A stretch of DNA of 64,000 bases from Gaiellasilicea sp963749515 (GCA_963749515.1 CAVVMR010000002.1:62001-126000), one strand, 5' to 3'; counted from the first letter of the stretch, positions 50,056 to 61,832 are shown. Program-made: numbers and translations. The notes: generated from the letters alone by a model not told the origin.

Positions 50056-51135
50056 ATGCCTGGCCGATCGACCCAGCAAGAGCTCTCGGCCGTCGACGAG
50101 TCCGGCCAGTTCGTACTGCCCCGGATCCCCACAGCGTTCTGGATCATCGACCGTGATCTGAGAATCACGACGGCGCACGGACCCGGCTTCGACACGCTGA
50201 GCCTGCATCCGGAGCTCGACTCGATCGTCGGCCTCGACCTCTTCGAGTACTTCAAGACCGACGATCCCGAGTTCGAATCCATCGCCAACCACCTGATCGC
50301 GTTGGCCGGGAAACCCGTCGACTGCCGGAGCGAGCTGAGGGGACGCGTAGCCGAAGTCCGGCTCGAGCCACTTCGAAGTCAAGGCGAGGTGATCGGCGTG
50401 ATCGGGTTCGCACTCGACGTCACCGACCACCGCGTGCTGGAGGAGCAGATGCAGCGAGCCCAGCAGGTCGACTCGATCGGCGCGCTGGCCGGCGGCATCG
50501 CGCACGACTTCAACAACGTCCTGACGGCAATCACGGGCTTTGCCCATCTCGCGCTCAGCGAGGTCGAGCCGGGCAGCGCAGCGGTGGCTCATCTACAGCA
50601 GCTGATGCGGGCCACCGAGCTGGGCACCGCGATGACGAGCCGGCTCTTGAAGGTCAGCCGCGTCGAAGAGCCTGCTCCACGGCCGCTCAACCTGGATGCG
50701 GTCCTGCTCGACGTGGAGTTGATGCTGCGCGGGATGATTGGCACGCGCATCCGGCTGGTCCTGGATCTCGACGGCGCTCTGCCGCCGATCTCGGCCGATC
50801 CCATCCAGCTGCGGCGCCTCCTCGTCAACCTCGCCGTCAATGCGCGCGATGCGATGCCGGCGGGAGGGGTCCTGACGATCGAGACGCGTCACGCCACCGG
50901 TGAGGGCGTGGTGGAGATCGCCATCCGCGACACCGGCACGGGCATGGACGAGGAAGTGCGTACACGCCTGTTCGAGCCGTTCTTCACCACCAAGCCCGTA
51001 GGCAAGGGGACCGGGCTCGGACTGGCCGTGGTACAGACGATCGTCAGGCAGTGCGGCGGTTGGATCGAGGTCGCGACCGAGCCCGGTCGAGGCACGACCT
51101 TCTCGATCGCCCTGCCTACCGCCGAAGCGGCCTAG
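50056..51135 (+). CDS. Orphan PAS histidine kinase (NtrB-like)
   Basis: This 359-residue soluble kinase has an N-terminal PAS domain (about 15-125; FWIIDRDLRITTAHGPGFDTL), HisKA with phospho-His in GGIAHDFNNVL and HATPase motifs NLAVNARDAMPAGG, DTGTGMDEE, FEPFFTTKPVGKGTGLGLAVV. No response regulator is adjacent on the same strand. The AAGGGAG sequence is 15 bases before ATG 50056, rather far; an in-frame ATC at 50047 is better spaced, so the true start is uncertain. Confidence 0.88.
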   Translation: MPGRSTQQELSAVDESGQFVLPRIPTAFWIIDRDLRITTAHGPGFDTLSLHPELDSIVGLDLFEYFKTDDPEFESIANHLIALAGKPVDCRSELRGRVAEVRLEPLRSQGEVIGVIGFALDVTDHRVLEEQMQRAQQVDSIGALAGGIAHDFNNVLTAITGFAHLALSEVEPGSAAVAHLQQLMRATELGTAMTSRLLKVSRVEEPAPRPLNLDAVLLDVELMLRGMIGTRIRLVLDLDGALPPISADPIQLRRLLVNLAVNARDAMPAGGVLTIETRHATGEGVVEIAIRDTGTGMDEEVRTRLFEPFFTTKPVGKGTGLGLAVVQTIVRQCGGWIEVATEPGRGTTFSIALPTAEAA

Positions 51136-51227
51136 GGTCTACTCGATCGCGGTCAGCGGCAGCGGCACGTGCCGATCCTCTGCAGGCTTCTGGTTTTCGA
51201 TTCACATCGGCGCGCAATGCTGAGAAC

Positions 51228-51563
51228 GTGGACGACCCGCACGGAGGCTTTACGGTCATCCAGCTCCGCGGCGAAGCGGACGCGTACACCGCACCCCGGA
51301 TTCGCTCGGACCTGACGAGCGCCCTCGACACGCCGGCGCCGCTCGTCGTCGACCTGTCCCAGGCCACGTTCATCGACTCGACCGTCGTCGGCATCCTGCT
51401 CGAGGGCCTGGCCGAGTACGAGAAGCGCGAGCGTGCGCTCGTCCTGCTGCTTCCGGACGAATCGGCGCCGGAAGTGCACCGCCTCTTCGAGCTGACGGGC
51501 CTCACCTCGCTGCTCCCGGTCGTGCGCACCTGGGACGAGGCCGCGAGCCGCGTCGCGAGCTAG
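51228..51563 (+). CDS. STAS-domain anti-sigma-factor antagonist
   Basis: This 111-residue protein is a SpoIIAA-like STAS domain: FTVIQLRGEADAYTAPRIRSDL, then LSQATFIDSTVVGILLEGL with the phosphorylatable Ser after Asp. The start is GTG 51228 without a strong ribosome-binding site. No anti-sigma kinase or sigma factor is adjacent. Its TAG stop overlaps the TAG of the converging response regulator in the palindrome CTAG. Confidence 0.85.
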   Translation: MDDPHGGFTVIQLRGEADAYTAPRIRSDLTSALDTPAPLVVDLSQATFIDSTVVGILLEGLAEYEKRERALVLLLPDESAPEVHRLFELTGLTSLLPVVRTWDEAASRVAS

Positions 51564-52234
51564 CTCGACGCCCCGGGCTCGACGAGCCCGGTCTCGTAGG
51601 CGAAGACGACTGCCTGCACGCGGTCACGTAGGTCGAGCTTCATCAGGATTCGCGCCACATGCGTCTTCACGGTCGTCTCGCTCACGAACAGGTCCTTGGC
51701 GATCTCGGCGTTCGAGAGACCGCGGGCCATGAAGCCGAGCACCTCGAGCTCACGGGCGGTCAGGTCGGCGACGGCCGGGGAAGGCTGCGTCGCGATCGTG
51801 CTCGGCGGGCGCCGGATGAACTCCTCGATCACGCGCTTCGTGATCGCGGGCGAGAGGAGCGCGTCGCCGGCGGCCACGACATGGATCGCCGAGATCAGCT
51901 GCTCGGGCGGCGTGTCCTTGAGCATGAAGCCGCTGGCACCAGCACGCAGCGCCTCGTACACGTACTCGTCGAGGTCGAAGGTCGTCAGCATCAGCACGCG
52001 CGGCGCCTGGCCATCCGCCGCGAGGATCCGCCGCGTCGCCTCGAGCCCGTCGAGGTTGGGCATGCGGATGTCCATGAGGACGACGTCGGGCTTCAGCTCG
52101 CGGACGGCTTCGACGGCCTGCAGCCCGTCCTCCGCCTCGCCGACGATCTCGATTTCCGGCTCCGACTCGAGGATCATCTTGAAGCCGGCCCGCACCAGGG
52201 CCTGGTCGTCCACGATCACGACGCGGACGGTCAT
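51560..52234 (-). CDS. NarL-type response regulator
   Basis: This 224-residue protein has receiver motifs VIVDDQ, DVVLMDIRMP, MLTTF and FMLKDT, and a LuxR helix-turn-helix (LTARELEVLGFMARGLSNAEIAKDLFVSETTVKTHV). It overlaps its kinase gene by four bases. The pair is divergent from a MacB-like exporter and probably controls it. Confidence 0.94.
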   Translation of the reverse strand: MTVRVVIVDDQALVRAGFKMILESEPEIEIVGEAEDGLQAVEAVRELKPDVVLMDIRMPNLDGLEATRRILAADGQAPRVLMLTTFDLDEYVYEALRAGASGFMLKDTPPEQLISAIHVVAAGDALLSPAITKRVIEEFIRRPPSTIATQPSPAVADLTARELEVLGFMARGLSNAEIAKDLFVSETTVKTHVARILMKLDLRDRVQAVVFAYETGLVEPGASS

Positions 52235-53370
52235 GCGGGCGACCCCGCGACCGGCAGCCGCGCAGAGATCTTGAAGCCGCCGCCGGGGCGCGGGCCGGAG
52301 TGCAGCTCGCCGCCGCAGAGCGCGACGCGCTCGCGCATGCCGACGAGGCCGTGGCCGGCGCCGTCGTTCTCGCCCTGGCTGCGCCCGTCGTTCGCCACCT
52401 CGATCTCGACATCGTCGCCGACGTAGCGGACGGCCACCCAGGCGTGCGCCGGGCCGGCGTGCTTGAGGGCGTTGGTGAGAGCCTCCTGCACGATCCGGTA
52501 GGCCGAGAGGTCGACACCGGCCGGCAGCTTGACCGGCTCCCCCTCCACCGTCAGCTCCACCGGCAATCCCGACTGGCGCACCTGCTCGACGAGCGCCGGG
52601 AGCGTTCCGAGCCCGGGCTGCGGCGCGAGGGCGGGAACCTCCTCCTCCGTACGCATGATCCCGAGCAGGCGGCGCATCTCGGAGAGCGCCTGCCGGCCGG
52701 TCTCCTCGACGGTCATCAGCGCCTCGCGCTCGCGCTGCTGCTCGGGCGTCAGCAGCCGGCGGACGGCGCTCGCCTGAACGGTCATCACGCTGACCGAATG
52801 TGCGAGCACGTCGTGCAGCTCGCGGGTTATCCGGCTCCGCTCGTCCTCGACGGCGCGACGCGCCTCCTCCTCGGTGCGCCGCGCCCGCGCCTCCGCCACG
52901 CGCGCCTGCTCCGAGTGCCTGGCCGCCGCGGCCGAAAGGACGAAGACGCCGGTGAGGGGGAAGCTGAGCCAGATCAACTCCGTCCACGGGACGTCCGGCG
53001 CGCGGATGAAGACCGTCCAGCCCGCAGCCAGGACTGCCGCGAGCGCGGTGAACGCCAGCCGCCAGTGAAGGAGGGCGCCCGCCGCCCACGCAGAGAGCAG
53101 GAGCGGCAGGAACATCGTGTCCGTGTTGTAGGCAACGCTCGCATCGAGCAGCGTGAAGACGAGCGCGCCGGAGGCGACGACAAGCGGTGCGACGAACGGC
53201 GCGCGGCGGCGGAAGAGAAGCGCTCCGGCGGTGACCAGAGCGATCGCGGCAAGGCGCGTGCGGTTGTCTTCGACGTTCCTCCAGACGTCGACCTGGGTGA
53301 GAACCACGCCCGCGAGCGCCACCGCTTCGAACACGTAGCGCTTCGCCCACGCCAGGGGTTGCAGGGTCAC
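52231..53370 (-). CDS. Membrane histidine kinase (HisKA_3)
   Basis: This 379-residue protein has about six N-terminal hydrophobic segments with short loops (intramembrane-sensing type), a coiled linker rich in Ala, Arg and Glu, phospho-His in ERSRITRELHDVLAHSVSVM, and a HATPase domain (EALTNALKHAG, NDGRSQGENDGAGHGLVGMRERV). It starts with GTG 53370. The architecture and the divergent ABC exporter resemble actinobacterial envelope-stress or antimicrobial-peptide modules. Confidence 0.92.
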   Translation of the reverse strand: MTLQPLAWAKRYVFEAVALAGVVLTQVDVWRNVEDNRTRLAAIALVTAGALLFRRRAPFVAPLVVASGALVFTLLDASVAYNTDTMFLPLLLSAWAAGALLHWRLAFTALAAVLAAGWTVFIRAPDVPWTELIWLSFPLTGVFVLSAAAARHSEQARVAEARARRTEEEARRAVEDERSRITRELHDVLAHSVSVMTVQASAVRRLLTPEQQREREALMTVEETGRQALSEMRRLLGIMRTEEEVPALAPQPGLGTLPALVEQVRQSGLPVELTVEGEPVKLPAGVDLSAYRIVQEALTNALKHAGPAHAWVAVRYVGDDVEIEVANDGRSQGENDGAGHGLVGMRERVALCGGELHSGPRPGGGFKISARLPVAGSPA

Positions 53371-53537
53371 GCTGAAAACGGTACTCGACCGGCGTCGGAA
53401 CGGCGTCGTCCGCTCTGACGAGGCCGAAATCGTCCTCGCGGAGGACGTGCAATCGCGAGCGCGGCCGATGCCGGCGGAACCCTTCGGGCCTAGCCTCGAA
53501 AAACGTGCTGACCCGACTCGAAGGAGAGACCCACCTC

Positions 53538-54311
53538 ATGGAAGCAGCATTCGCGCTCGCCCAACCCGAATCGGCCCAGCAGGCACCTCCCGTCGTCGCT
53601 GCGTCCGGCCTCGCGCGGCGCTACGGCGCCGGTGAGACAGCTGTGGATGCGCTCCGCGGCGTCTCGCTCTCGATTCCGCGCAGCGAGCTGACGGCGGTCA
53701 TGGGCCCGTCCGGCTCCGGCAAGTCAACGCTGATGCACATCCTCGCCGGCCTCGACCGGCCGACCGCCGGCTCCGTCGAGATCGACGGCAAGGATCTGAC
53801 GAAGCTGAAGGACAACGACCTGACGAAGCTGCGCCGCCGGCACATCGGCTTCGTCTTCCAGTTCTTCAACCTGCTCCCGATGCTCACCGCCGAGGAGAAC
53901 GTGACGCTGCCGCTCTCGATCGCCGGGACGAAGCCGAGCGCGGAGTGGCTTCAGGAGCTGCTGGACGCAACCGGCCTCACCGACCGCCGCCGCCACCGCC
54001 CCGCCGAGCTCTCCGGTGGCCAGCAGCAGCGCGTTGCGGTCGCCCGCGCGCTCGTCTCGCGCCCGACCGTCCTCTTCGCCGACGAGCCGACCGGGAACCT
54101 CGACTCGCAGACCTCCGCCGAGATTCTCGGCCTCCTGCGCAGCGCGGTCGACACGTACGGGCAGACGACGGTGATGGTCACCCACGACCCGCGCGCTGCC
54201 ACGATCGCCGACCGAGTCCTGTTCCTTGCTGACGGCCTGATCGTCAGGGAGCTCGGCCGCTCGTCGCAGGCGGAGATCCTCGAGACGCTCTCCGAGATCT
54301 CGGACCGATGA
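53538..54311 (+). CDS. MacB/LolD-type ABC exporter ATPase
   Basis: This 257-residue ATPase has Walker A GPSGSGKST, Q-loop FVFQFFNLLP, signature LSGGQQQR, Walker B VLFADEPTGNLDSQT and switch His MVTHDPRAA. ATG 53538 has AGGAG 11 bases upstream. GTG 53505, eight bases after a TAGCCT -10-like box, would give a leaderless alternative 11 residues longer. Its stop overlaps the permease start (ATGA). Confidence 0.92.
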   Translation: MEAAFALAQPESAQQAPPVVAASGLARRYGAGETAVDALRGVSLSIPRSELTAVMGPSGSGKSTLMHILAGLDRPTAGSVEIDGKDLTKLKDNDLTKLRRRHIGFVFQFFNLLPMLTAEENVTLPLSIAGTKPSAEWLQELLDATGLTDRRRHRPAELSGGQQQRVAVARALVSRPTVLFADEPTGNLDSQTSAEILGLLRSAVDTYGQTTVMVTHDPRAATIADRVLFLADGLIVRELGRSSQAEILETLSEISDR

Positions 54312-56848
54312 AGCGCGTCGCGATCCGGGGGCTGCTCGCCCGCAAGCTCCGCTCGACCCTGACGGCGATCGCAATCGTCCTCGGCGTCGCGATGGTGAGC
54401 GGCACGCTCGTCCTCACCGACACGATCGACAAGGCGTTCGACTCGATCTTCTCGAGCTCGTACGAGCAGACGGACGCCGTGGTCTCCGGCAAGAAGCTCG
54501 TGGAGTGGTCGCAGACCGGCAAGGCCCAGGTCTCAGCGGACGTGCTCGCCACGGTGCGCGAGCTGCCGGAGGTCGAAGCTGCAGCCGGAACGATCCTCGA
54601 CCTCTCCGGCGACGCCAACCAGGCCAAGATCCTCGACAAGGACGGCAAGGCGATCCAGGGGAACAACCCGACCTTCGGCCTCGGCATCAACCCCGCCGAC
54701 GAGCGGTTCAACCCCTTCAAGCTCGTCGAGGGCGACTGGGCTGGAGGTCCGCGCGAGGTCGTCGTCGATCTCAACACGGCCGACGAGCAGGGCTTCAAGG
54801 TCGGCGACACCGTCAAGGTCGCCGGCGAGGGGCCTGTGCGCGCGTTCACGCTCACCGGCATCGCCCGTTTTGGCGACGTCAACAGCCTCGGCGGCGCGAC
54901 GATCGCGCTCTTCGACGTCGAGACCGCCCGAAGTGTGCTGAGCAAGACAGGCTTCGACGCCGTCGCCGTCGCGGCACGCGACGGTGTCGCGCAGCAGACA
55001 CTGATCGACTCGATCCAGCGCGCCCTGCCGGCGACCGCCGAGGTGCGCACCGGCGCCGAGCAGGCAGCCCAGGACGGCGAGGGCGTCGGCGAGTTCGTCA
55101 CCTTCATCCGCTACTTCCTGCTCGCGTTCGGCGGCATTGCGCTCTTCGTCGGTGCGTTCGTAATCTTCAACACGCTTTCGATCACGGTCGCGCAGAGGAC
55201 GAAGGAGCTCGCGACGCTGCGGACGTTGGGGGCCTCGCGCCGCCAGGTGCTCCGCTCGGTCGTACTCGAGGGGCTCGTGCTCGGCGTCTTCGCCTCGGCG
55301 ATCGGGCTCGGGCTCGGCGTCCTGCTCGCGAAGGGATTGACGGCGCTTTTCCGGGCCGTCGACCTCGAAATGCCGCAGGCGGCGATGGTCTTCCAGACCC
55401 GCACGGCGGTCGTCGCGATGCTGACCGGAACGCTGGTCACGCTCGTCGCCTCTGTCTGGCCGGCCGTCCGCGCAACGCGGATCGCACCGATCTCGGCTGT
55501 GCGTGAAGGCGGGATGGTCGTCAAGCGGCCTTCCCGGAAAACGCTCGTCTTCGGCCTCCTCGTCACCGCGCTCTCGGTGTTCGGCCTCGTCTACGGCACC
55601 CTCGGCGAGGGCGTCTCCACGGCGGTGCGGCTGCTGGGAATCGGCGGCGGCGCCTTCGGGCTCTTCATCGGTCTCGCCGCGATCGCGCCGCGGCTCGTTC
55701 GTCCACTCGCCCATGTCGTCGGCCTGCCGGCCGCTCGGCTCGGCGGCGCGGCCGGGCGTCTGGCGCAGGAAAACGCCGTGCGCAACCCCGGCCGGACGGC
55801 CTCCACCGCGGCCGCGCTGATGATCGGACTGACGCTGGTGTCGTTCGTGGCGGTCTTCGGCAAGGGACTGCTCGCGAGCGACGAGACCGCGCTCCGCAAG
55901 CAGCTGGGCACAAGCCACGTCATCACCTCGCAGAGCGGCTGGGACACCGTCCCGCTCGGCGCGGGCAAGGCAGCAGGCGCCGCCCCTGGCGTCGAGCTCG
56001 CCTCCTCGATCCGCAACGACCGTGCGCAGCTCGTCGGCGCCGGCGAGGTCGACGTGAGCGGCGTCGACCCGGCGACGATCGGCCGCGCGTACAACTTCGA
56101 GTGGATCGAGGGCTCTCCGGCATCCCTGGCGGCCCTGGGTCGGGGCGATTCCGTCGTCCGCGAGGGCGAGGGTCATGTCGGCGAGAAGCTGGCGTTCCTG
56201 ACCCCGGCCGGCAAGCGGGTCGAGACGGTCGTGCGAGGCGTCTACCGCAAGCACGGCGACCTCGACCAGCTCCTCGGCCAGGTCGTCCTCTCACAGGCCA
56301 CGTTCGACAGCAACTTCCCGCGGCCGGGCGACATGCTGACGCTGGTGCAGGCCGATTCGACGACGGGGCTGGAGCAGGCGCTCGCCGCCTTCCCGGACGC
56401 GAAGCTCCAGACGGGCGACGAGTTCATCGCCAACTGGACGGCGTGGCTGAACGACGTGATGAGCCTCTTCTACGTCCTGCTCGCGCTCTCGGTGATCGTC
56501 TCCCTGTTCGGGATGGTGAACACGCTCGTGCTCGCCGTCTTCGAGCGGACGCGCGAGCTGGGAATGCTCCGTGCGGTCGGGATGACGCGTCGGCAGACGC
56601 GACGGATGATCCGGCAGGAGAGCGTGATCACCGCGCTGATCGGAGCGGCTCTCGGGCTCCCGCTCGGCGTGGGCCTTGCGGCGCTCGTGACGCAGTCGCT
56701 GTCGGAGTACGGCGTCTCGTTCTCCTTGCCCACCGGGACGCTCATCGTCTTCACCGTGGTCGCGGTGATCGCCGGTGTGCTCGCCGCGATCGCTCCCGCC
56801 CGCCGGGCTGCGCGCCTGAACGTTCTCAACGCGCTGCAGTACGAGTAG
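54308..56848 (+). CDS. FtsX/MacB-like ABC permease
   Basis: This 846-residue permease has an N-terminal anchor (LTAIAIVLGVAMVSGTLVLTDT), a large external MacB-like domain, three transmembrane segments (about 260-390), a linker and second core with another FtsX unit at the C-terminus (ALSVIVSLFGMVNTLVLAVFERTRELGMLRAVGMTRRQ). It is the mechanotransmission type of exporter used against peptides or for lipoprotein release. Substrate unknown. Confidence 0.92.
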   Translation: MKRVAIRGLLARKLRSTLTAIAIVLGVAMVSGTLVLTDTIDKAFDSIFSSSYEQTDAVVSGKKLVEWSQTGKAQVSADVLATVRELPEVEAAAGTILDLSGDANQAKILDKDGKAIQGNNPTFGLGINPADERFNPFKLVEGDWAGGPREVVVDLNTADEQGFKVGDTVKVAGEGPVRAFTLTGIARFGDVNSLGGATIALFDVETARSVLSKTGFDAVAVAARDGVAQQTLIDSIQRALPATAEVRTGAEQAAQDGEGVGEFVTFIRYFLLAFGGIALFVGAFVIFNTLSITVAQRTKELATLRTLGASRRQVLRSVVLEGLVLGVFASAIGLGLGVLLAKGLTALFRAVDLEMPQAAMVFQTRTAVVAMLTGTLVTLVASVWPAVRATRIAPISAVREGGMVVKRPSRKTLVFGLLVTALSVFGLVYGTLGEGVSTAVRLLGIGGGAFGLFIGLAAIAPRLVRPLAHVVGLPAARLGGAAGRLAQENAVRNPGRTASTAAALMIGLTLVSFVAVFGKGLLASDETALRKQLGTSHVITSQSGWDTVPLGAGKAAGAAPGVELASSIRNDRAQLVGAGEVDVSGVDPATIGRAYNFEWIEGSPASLAALGRGDSVVREGEGHVGEKLAFLTPAGKRVETVVRGVYRKHGDLDQLLGQVVLSQATFDSNFPRPGDMLTLVQADSTTGLEQALAAFPDAKLQTGDEFIANWTAWLNDVMSLFYVLLALSVIVSLFGMVNTLVLAVFERTRELGMLRAVGMTRRQTRRMIRQESVITALIGAALGLPLGVGLAALVTQSLSEYGVSFSLPTGTLIVFTVVAVIAGVLAAIAPARRAARLNVLNALQYE

Positions 56849-56862
56849 CGAGGAGCACGGGT

Positions 56863-56868
56863 TAGGGT
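56863..56868 (+). promoter_or_regulatory. -10 box for leaderless glpK
   Basis: TAGGGT ends five bases before the GTG at 56874. With no ribosome-binding site in the gap, a leaderless transcript is likely. The same TAGGGT-GTG arrangement is seen at znuA. Confidence 0.45.
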
Positions 56869-56873
56869 CACCC

Positions 56874-58295
56874 GTGCTCCTCGCGATCGACCAGGGGACA
56901 ACCGGCACGACCTGCCTCGTCCTGGACGGGTCGCTGCAGACCGTCGGGCGCGGCTACCGCGAGCTCCGCCAGCACTTCCCCGCGCCGGGGCTCGTCGAGC
57001 ACGATGCAAACGAGATCTGGCAGACGGTGGTCGACGCGGCGGCCGCTGCCCTCGACGACGCGGGCCTCGGGGCCGGAGAGCTCGACGCGATCGGGATCAC
57101 GAACCAGCGCGAGACGACACTGGTCTGGGACACGCGCAGCGGCGAGCCGGTCGGGCGCGCGATCGTCTGGCAGGACCGGCGGACCGCCGCCCGCTGTGCC
57201 GAGCTGCCGGTGGAGCTGATCCGCGAGCGCACCGGGCTCATCCCGGATCCGTACTTCTCGGCGACGAAGCTGGAGTGGCTGCTCGCGAACACGGGCGCGG
57301 CAGGCGAGCTCGCCTTCGGCACGGTCGACGCGTGGCTGCTGTGGAAGCTCTGCGGCGAGCATGCGACCGACGTCTCGAACGCCTCCCGCACGATGCTCCT
57401 CGACATCGCGACCCTGGAATGGGACGACGAGCTGCTCGACCTCTTCTCGGTTCCCCGAGCCGTGCTGCCGCGACTCGTCCCCTCGAGCGGCGTCGTCGGC
57501 GAGGGAAAGCTGCTCGGCGCGCTCGTGCCCGTCGGCGGGATCGCCGGCGACCAGCAGGCGGCGCTCTTCGGGCAGCGCTGCTTCGCGCCCGGCCAGGCGA
57601 AGGCGACGTACGGGACCGGCGCCTTCGTGCTCGCGAACGCCGGCCCGGCGCCGGGCGCGGCGCCGGAGGGCGTGCTGCGCACGATCGCGTGGCAGCTCGG
57701 CGACGCCGATCCCGTCTACGCGCTCGAAGGAGCGGTGTTCGTCGCGGGTGCGGCGATCCAGTGGCTCCGCGACGGCCTGGGGCTGATCGAGAGCGCAGCA
57801 GAGACCGAGGCGCTCGCCCGCTCGCTCGACGGAAACGAGGGCGTCTACTTCGTGCCCGCCCTTGCCGGCCTCGGCGCGCCGCACTGGGCGCCGGAGGCGC
57901 GCGGGCTGATCGCGGGGCTGACGGGTGGTACTCAGCGCGAGCATCTCGTTCGCGCCGCGCTCGAGGCGATCGCCTTCCAGACATGCGACGTGCTCGACGC
58001 CATGGGCATCGAGCTCGACGTCCTTCGCGCGGACGGTGGTGCGGCGGCGAACGGCTTCCTGATGCAGCTTCAGGCGGACCTCGCCCGCGTCCCGGTCGAG
58101 GTGGCCGCAGAGCGTGAGGCGACCGCGCTCGGCGCCGCCTCGCTGGCTGGCCTCGCGGTCGGCACCTGGCCGGGGCTCGAGGCTCTCGAGCTCGCCCGGC
58201 CGGCGGCCACGCGATACGAGCCGACGCTCGCGGCCGACGAGGCCGAGAGACTGATCGCCGGGTGGCGGACGGCCGTGCGCCGCGCGCTCATCTAG
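56874..58295 (+). CDS. glpK: Glycerol kinase
   Basis: This 473-residue FGGY kinase opens LLAIDQGTTGTTCLVLD and contains NQRETTLVWD, IVWQDRRTA, SNASRTML, GIAGDQQAALFGQ, YGTGAFVLAN and RADGGAAANGFLMQ, all characteristic of GlpK. It is about 25 residues shorter than E. coli GlpK, mostly in loops. It phosphorylates glycerol to sn-glycerol 3-phosphate. No glpF or glpD lies nearby, and the link with the sugar operon is unproven. Confidence 0.9.
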   Translation: MLLAIDQGTTGTTCLVLDGSLQTVGRGYRELRQHFPAPGLVEHDANEIWQTVVDAAAAALDDAGLGAGELDAIGITNQRETTLVWDTRSGEPVGRAIVWQDRRTAARCAELPVELIRERTGLIPDPYFSATKLEWLLANTGAAGELAFGTVDAWLLWKLCGEHATDVSNASRTMLLDIATLEWDDELLDLFSVPRAVLPRLVPSSGVVGEGKLLGALVPVGGIAGDQQAALFGQRCFAPGQAKATYGTGAFVLANAGPAPGAAPEGVLRTIAWQLGDADPVYALEGAVFVAGAAIQWLRDGLGLIESAAETEALARSLDGNEGVYFVPALAGLGAPHWAPEARGLIAGLTGGTQREHLVRAALEAIAFQTCDVLDAMGIELDVLRADGGAAANGFLMQLQADLARVPVEVAAEREATALGAASLAGLAVGTWPGLEALELARPAATRYEPTLAADEAERLIAGWRTAVRRALI

Positions 58296-58478
58296 TCCTC
58301 ACGGTCGGCGCGGTCATCCTCACGGCGTAGCCGGGCGCCGATCTCTCCTCCCCGCGGTCAGCCGAAGATACCGCCCAGCGATGACGCCGAATCGTTTGCG
58401 CGGCCGACGCCGCGGAGGCGCCCGGAACTGAGACTCCCTTGCAGAGATTCCGCTGGAAATCGAGCCAAGGAGAGGGAA

Positions 58479-59054
58479 ATGATCCGCAAGGGAGATGTGA
58501 TCGAGAACCCCGTCACGGGCGAGCGCATGCTGTTCCTCGAGACGTCGGCCGACACGAACGGCGAGTACGTGCTCGTCGAGGTGACGGTGCAGCCGAACGG
58601 CTTCGTCGCCGCCGCCCACATGCACCCGTACCAGTCGGAACGGTTCGAGATCGAGTCCGGCACGATCGCGTTCAAGGTGGACGGCACGGAGATCGTGGCC
58701 GGCGCAGGCGAGACGGTGGTCGTCCCGGCGAAGAGCTCGCACAAGTTCTGGAACGCGGGCGAGACCGAGGCGGTCTTCGTCTGTGAGGTGCGGCCGGCGC
58801 TGCAGTTCGAGCGGCTGCTCGAGACGATGTTCGCCCTCGCGAGCGACGGCAAGACGAACCGGAAGGGGATGCCGAACCCCCTCCGCCTCGCCGTGATCGC
58901 GAACGCGCACTTCGACGACGTACGCCTGCCCTTCCCGCCCGTCTGGGTGCAGAAGGTCGGGCTCATGCTGGGCGCCCCGGCCGGCCGCCTGCTCGGCTTC
59001 AAGCCGGAGTACGACGGCGGCTCGTCCGACACACCAGCGGCCCTGGCGGTCTAA
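58479..59054 (+). CDS. Cupin-domain protein
   Basis: This 191-residue protein has a cupin core in residues about 20-105: HMHPYQSERFEIESGTIAFKVDG and GETVVVPAKSSHKFWNAGETEAVFVCEV, giving two metal-binding His plus Glu in motif 1 and one His in motif 2. A C-terminal helical part of about 80 residues follows. SD AAGGAGAGGG is near ideal. Function unknown. The 183 bases upstream hold no other gene that I can support. Confidence 0.85.
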   Translation: MIRKGDVIENPVTGERMLFLETSADTNGEYVLVEVTVQPNGFVAAAHMHPYQSERFEIESGTIAFKVDGTEIVAGAGETVVVPAKSSHKFWNAGETEAVFVCEVRPALQFERLLETMFALASDGKTNRKGMPNPLRLAVIANAHFDDVRLPFPPVWVQKVGLMLGAPAGRLLGFKPEYDGGSSDTPAALAV

Positions 59055-59066
59055 CCCAGGTCCAGA

Positions 59067-59111
59067 CGTCAACCGCACGGCCGGGGTCTGACCCCGGCCG
59101 TCGCGTTGACG
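59067..59111 (+). terminator. Extended stem-loop terminator after the cupin gene
   Basis: Inner arms of 11 bases (59077-59087 with 59091-59101) pair perfectly around loop CTG; outer arms CGTCAAC and GTTGACG (59067-59073, 59105-59111) extend the stem beyond an internal loop. Confidence 0.8.
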
Positions 59112-59181
59112 GAGAGGCAGCGTCTCTGTGGGACGGTGGGTTAGCGGTCAGCGTCGGCCGTCGGCCGTCAGCCGTCTGCGA

Positions 59182-59482
59182 TCAGCGGGCGGCGAAGACG
59201 GAGACGGCGTCGACGACGTGCTTCAGCCGCCGCCCCTCGTCCGTCAGCCGGTACTCGACCCGCGGCGGCCTGGCGTCGATCACGCGCCGCTCGAGCACGC
59301 CGGCCTCTTCCAGCTCGACCAGCCGCTGGGCGAGCGTCCCGGGCGGGATCGTCCCCAGCGCCTGCCTGAACTCGTTGAAGCGGGTCGCCCCTTCGTAGGA
59401 CGCCCAGAGGACGGAGACGACCCAACGGCGCTCGAGGAGGACCGCCACGCGGCGGACCTCCTCGGGCACCGGCTTGCAGGAT

Positions 59483-59493
<11 letters not shown>
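59182..59493 (-). CDS. HxlR-family regulator overlapping lon
   Basis: This 103-residue single-domain winged helix has the HxlR pattern RRWVVSVLW, RFNEFRQALGTIPPGTLAQRLVELEEAGVLERRV and PRVEYRLTDEGRRL. The N-terminus MRCRSCKPV has a CxxC that could sense redox state or thiol reactants, as in HypR and QorR relatives. Its ATG lies 11 bases inside the 3' end of lon, so translation may be coupled to the protease gene. Confidence 0.87.
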
Positions 59494-61759
<2,266 letters not shown>

Positions 61760-61769
61760 CTCATCACTC

Positions 61770-61791
61770 CTTGTAGCGGGTTCCATACAAG
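61770..61791. promoter_or_regulatory. Inverted repeat at the lon ribosome-binding region
   Basis: CTTGTA-N10-TACAAG is a perfect inverted repeat that overlaps the AAGGAG site of lon. A related half-site (CTACAA) lies just upstream. It resembles heat-shock operator designs (HAIR-like CTTG...CAAG) but with different spacing, so HspR binding is only a guess. Confidence 0.5.
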
Positions 61792-61832
61792 TATCAACTA
61801 CAAAAAGCATACCGGTATTCCTTCGGGCTCAG

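Noticed and set aside
58296..58478. Riboswitch or small RNA upstream of the cupin gene
   Set aside because: The 183 bases show no conserved riboswitch core or paired terminator; only the ribosome-binding site is convincing.
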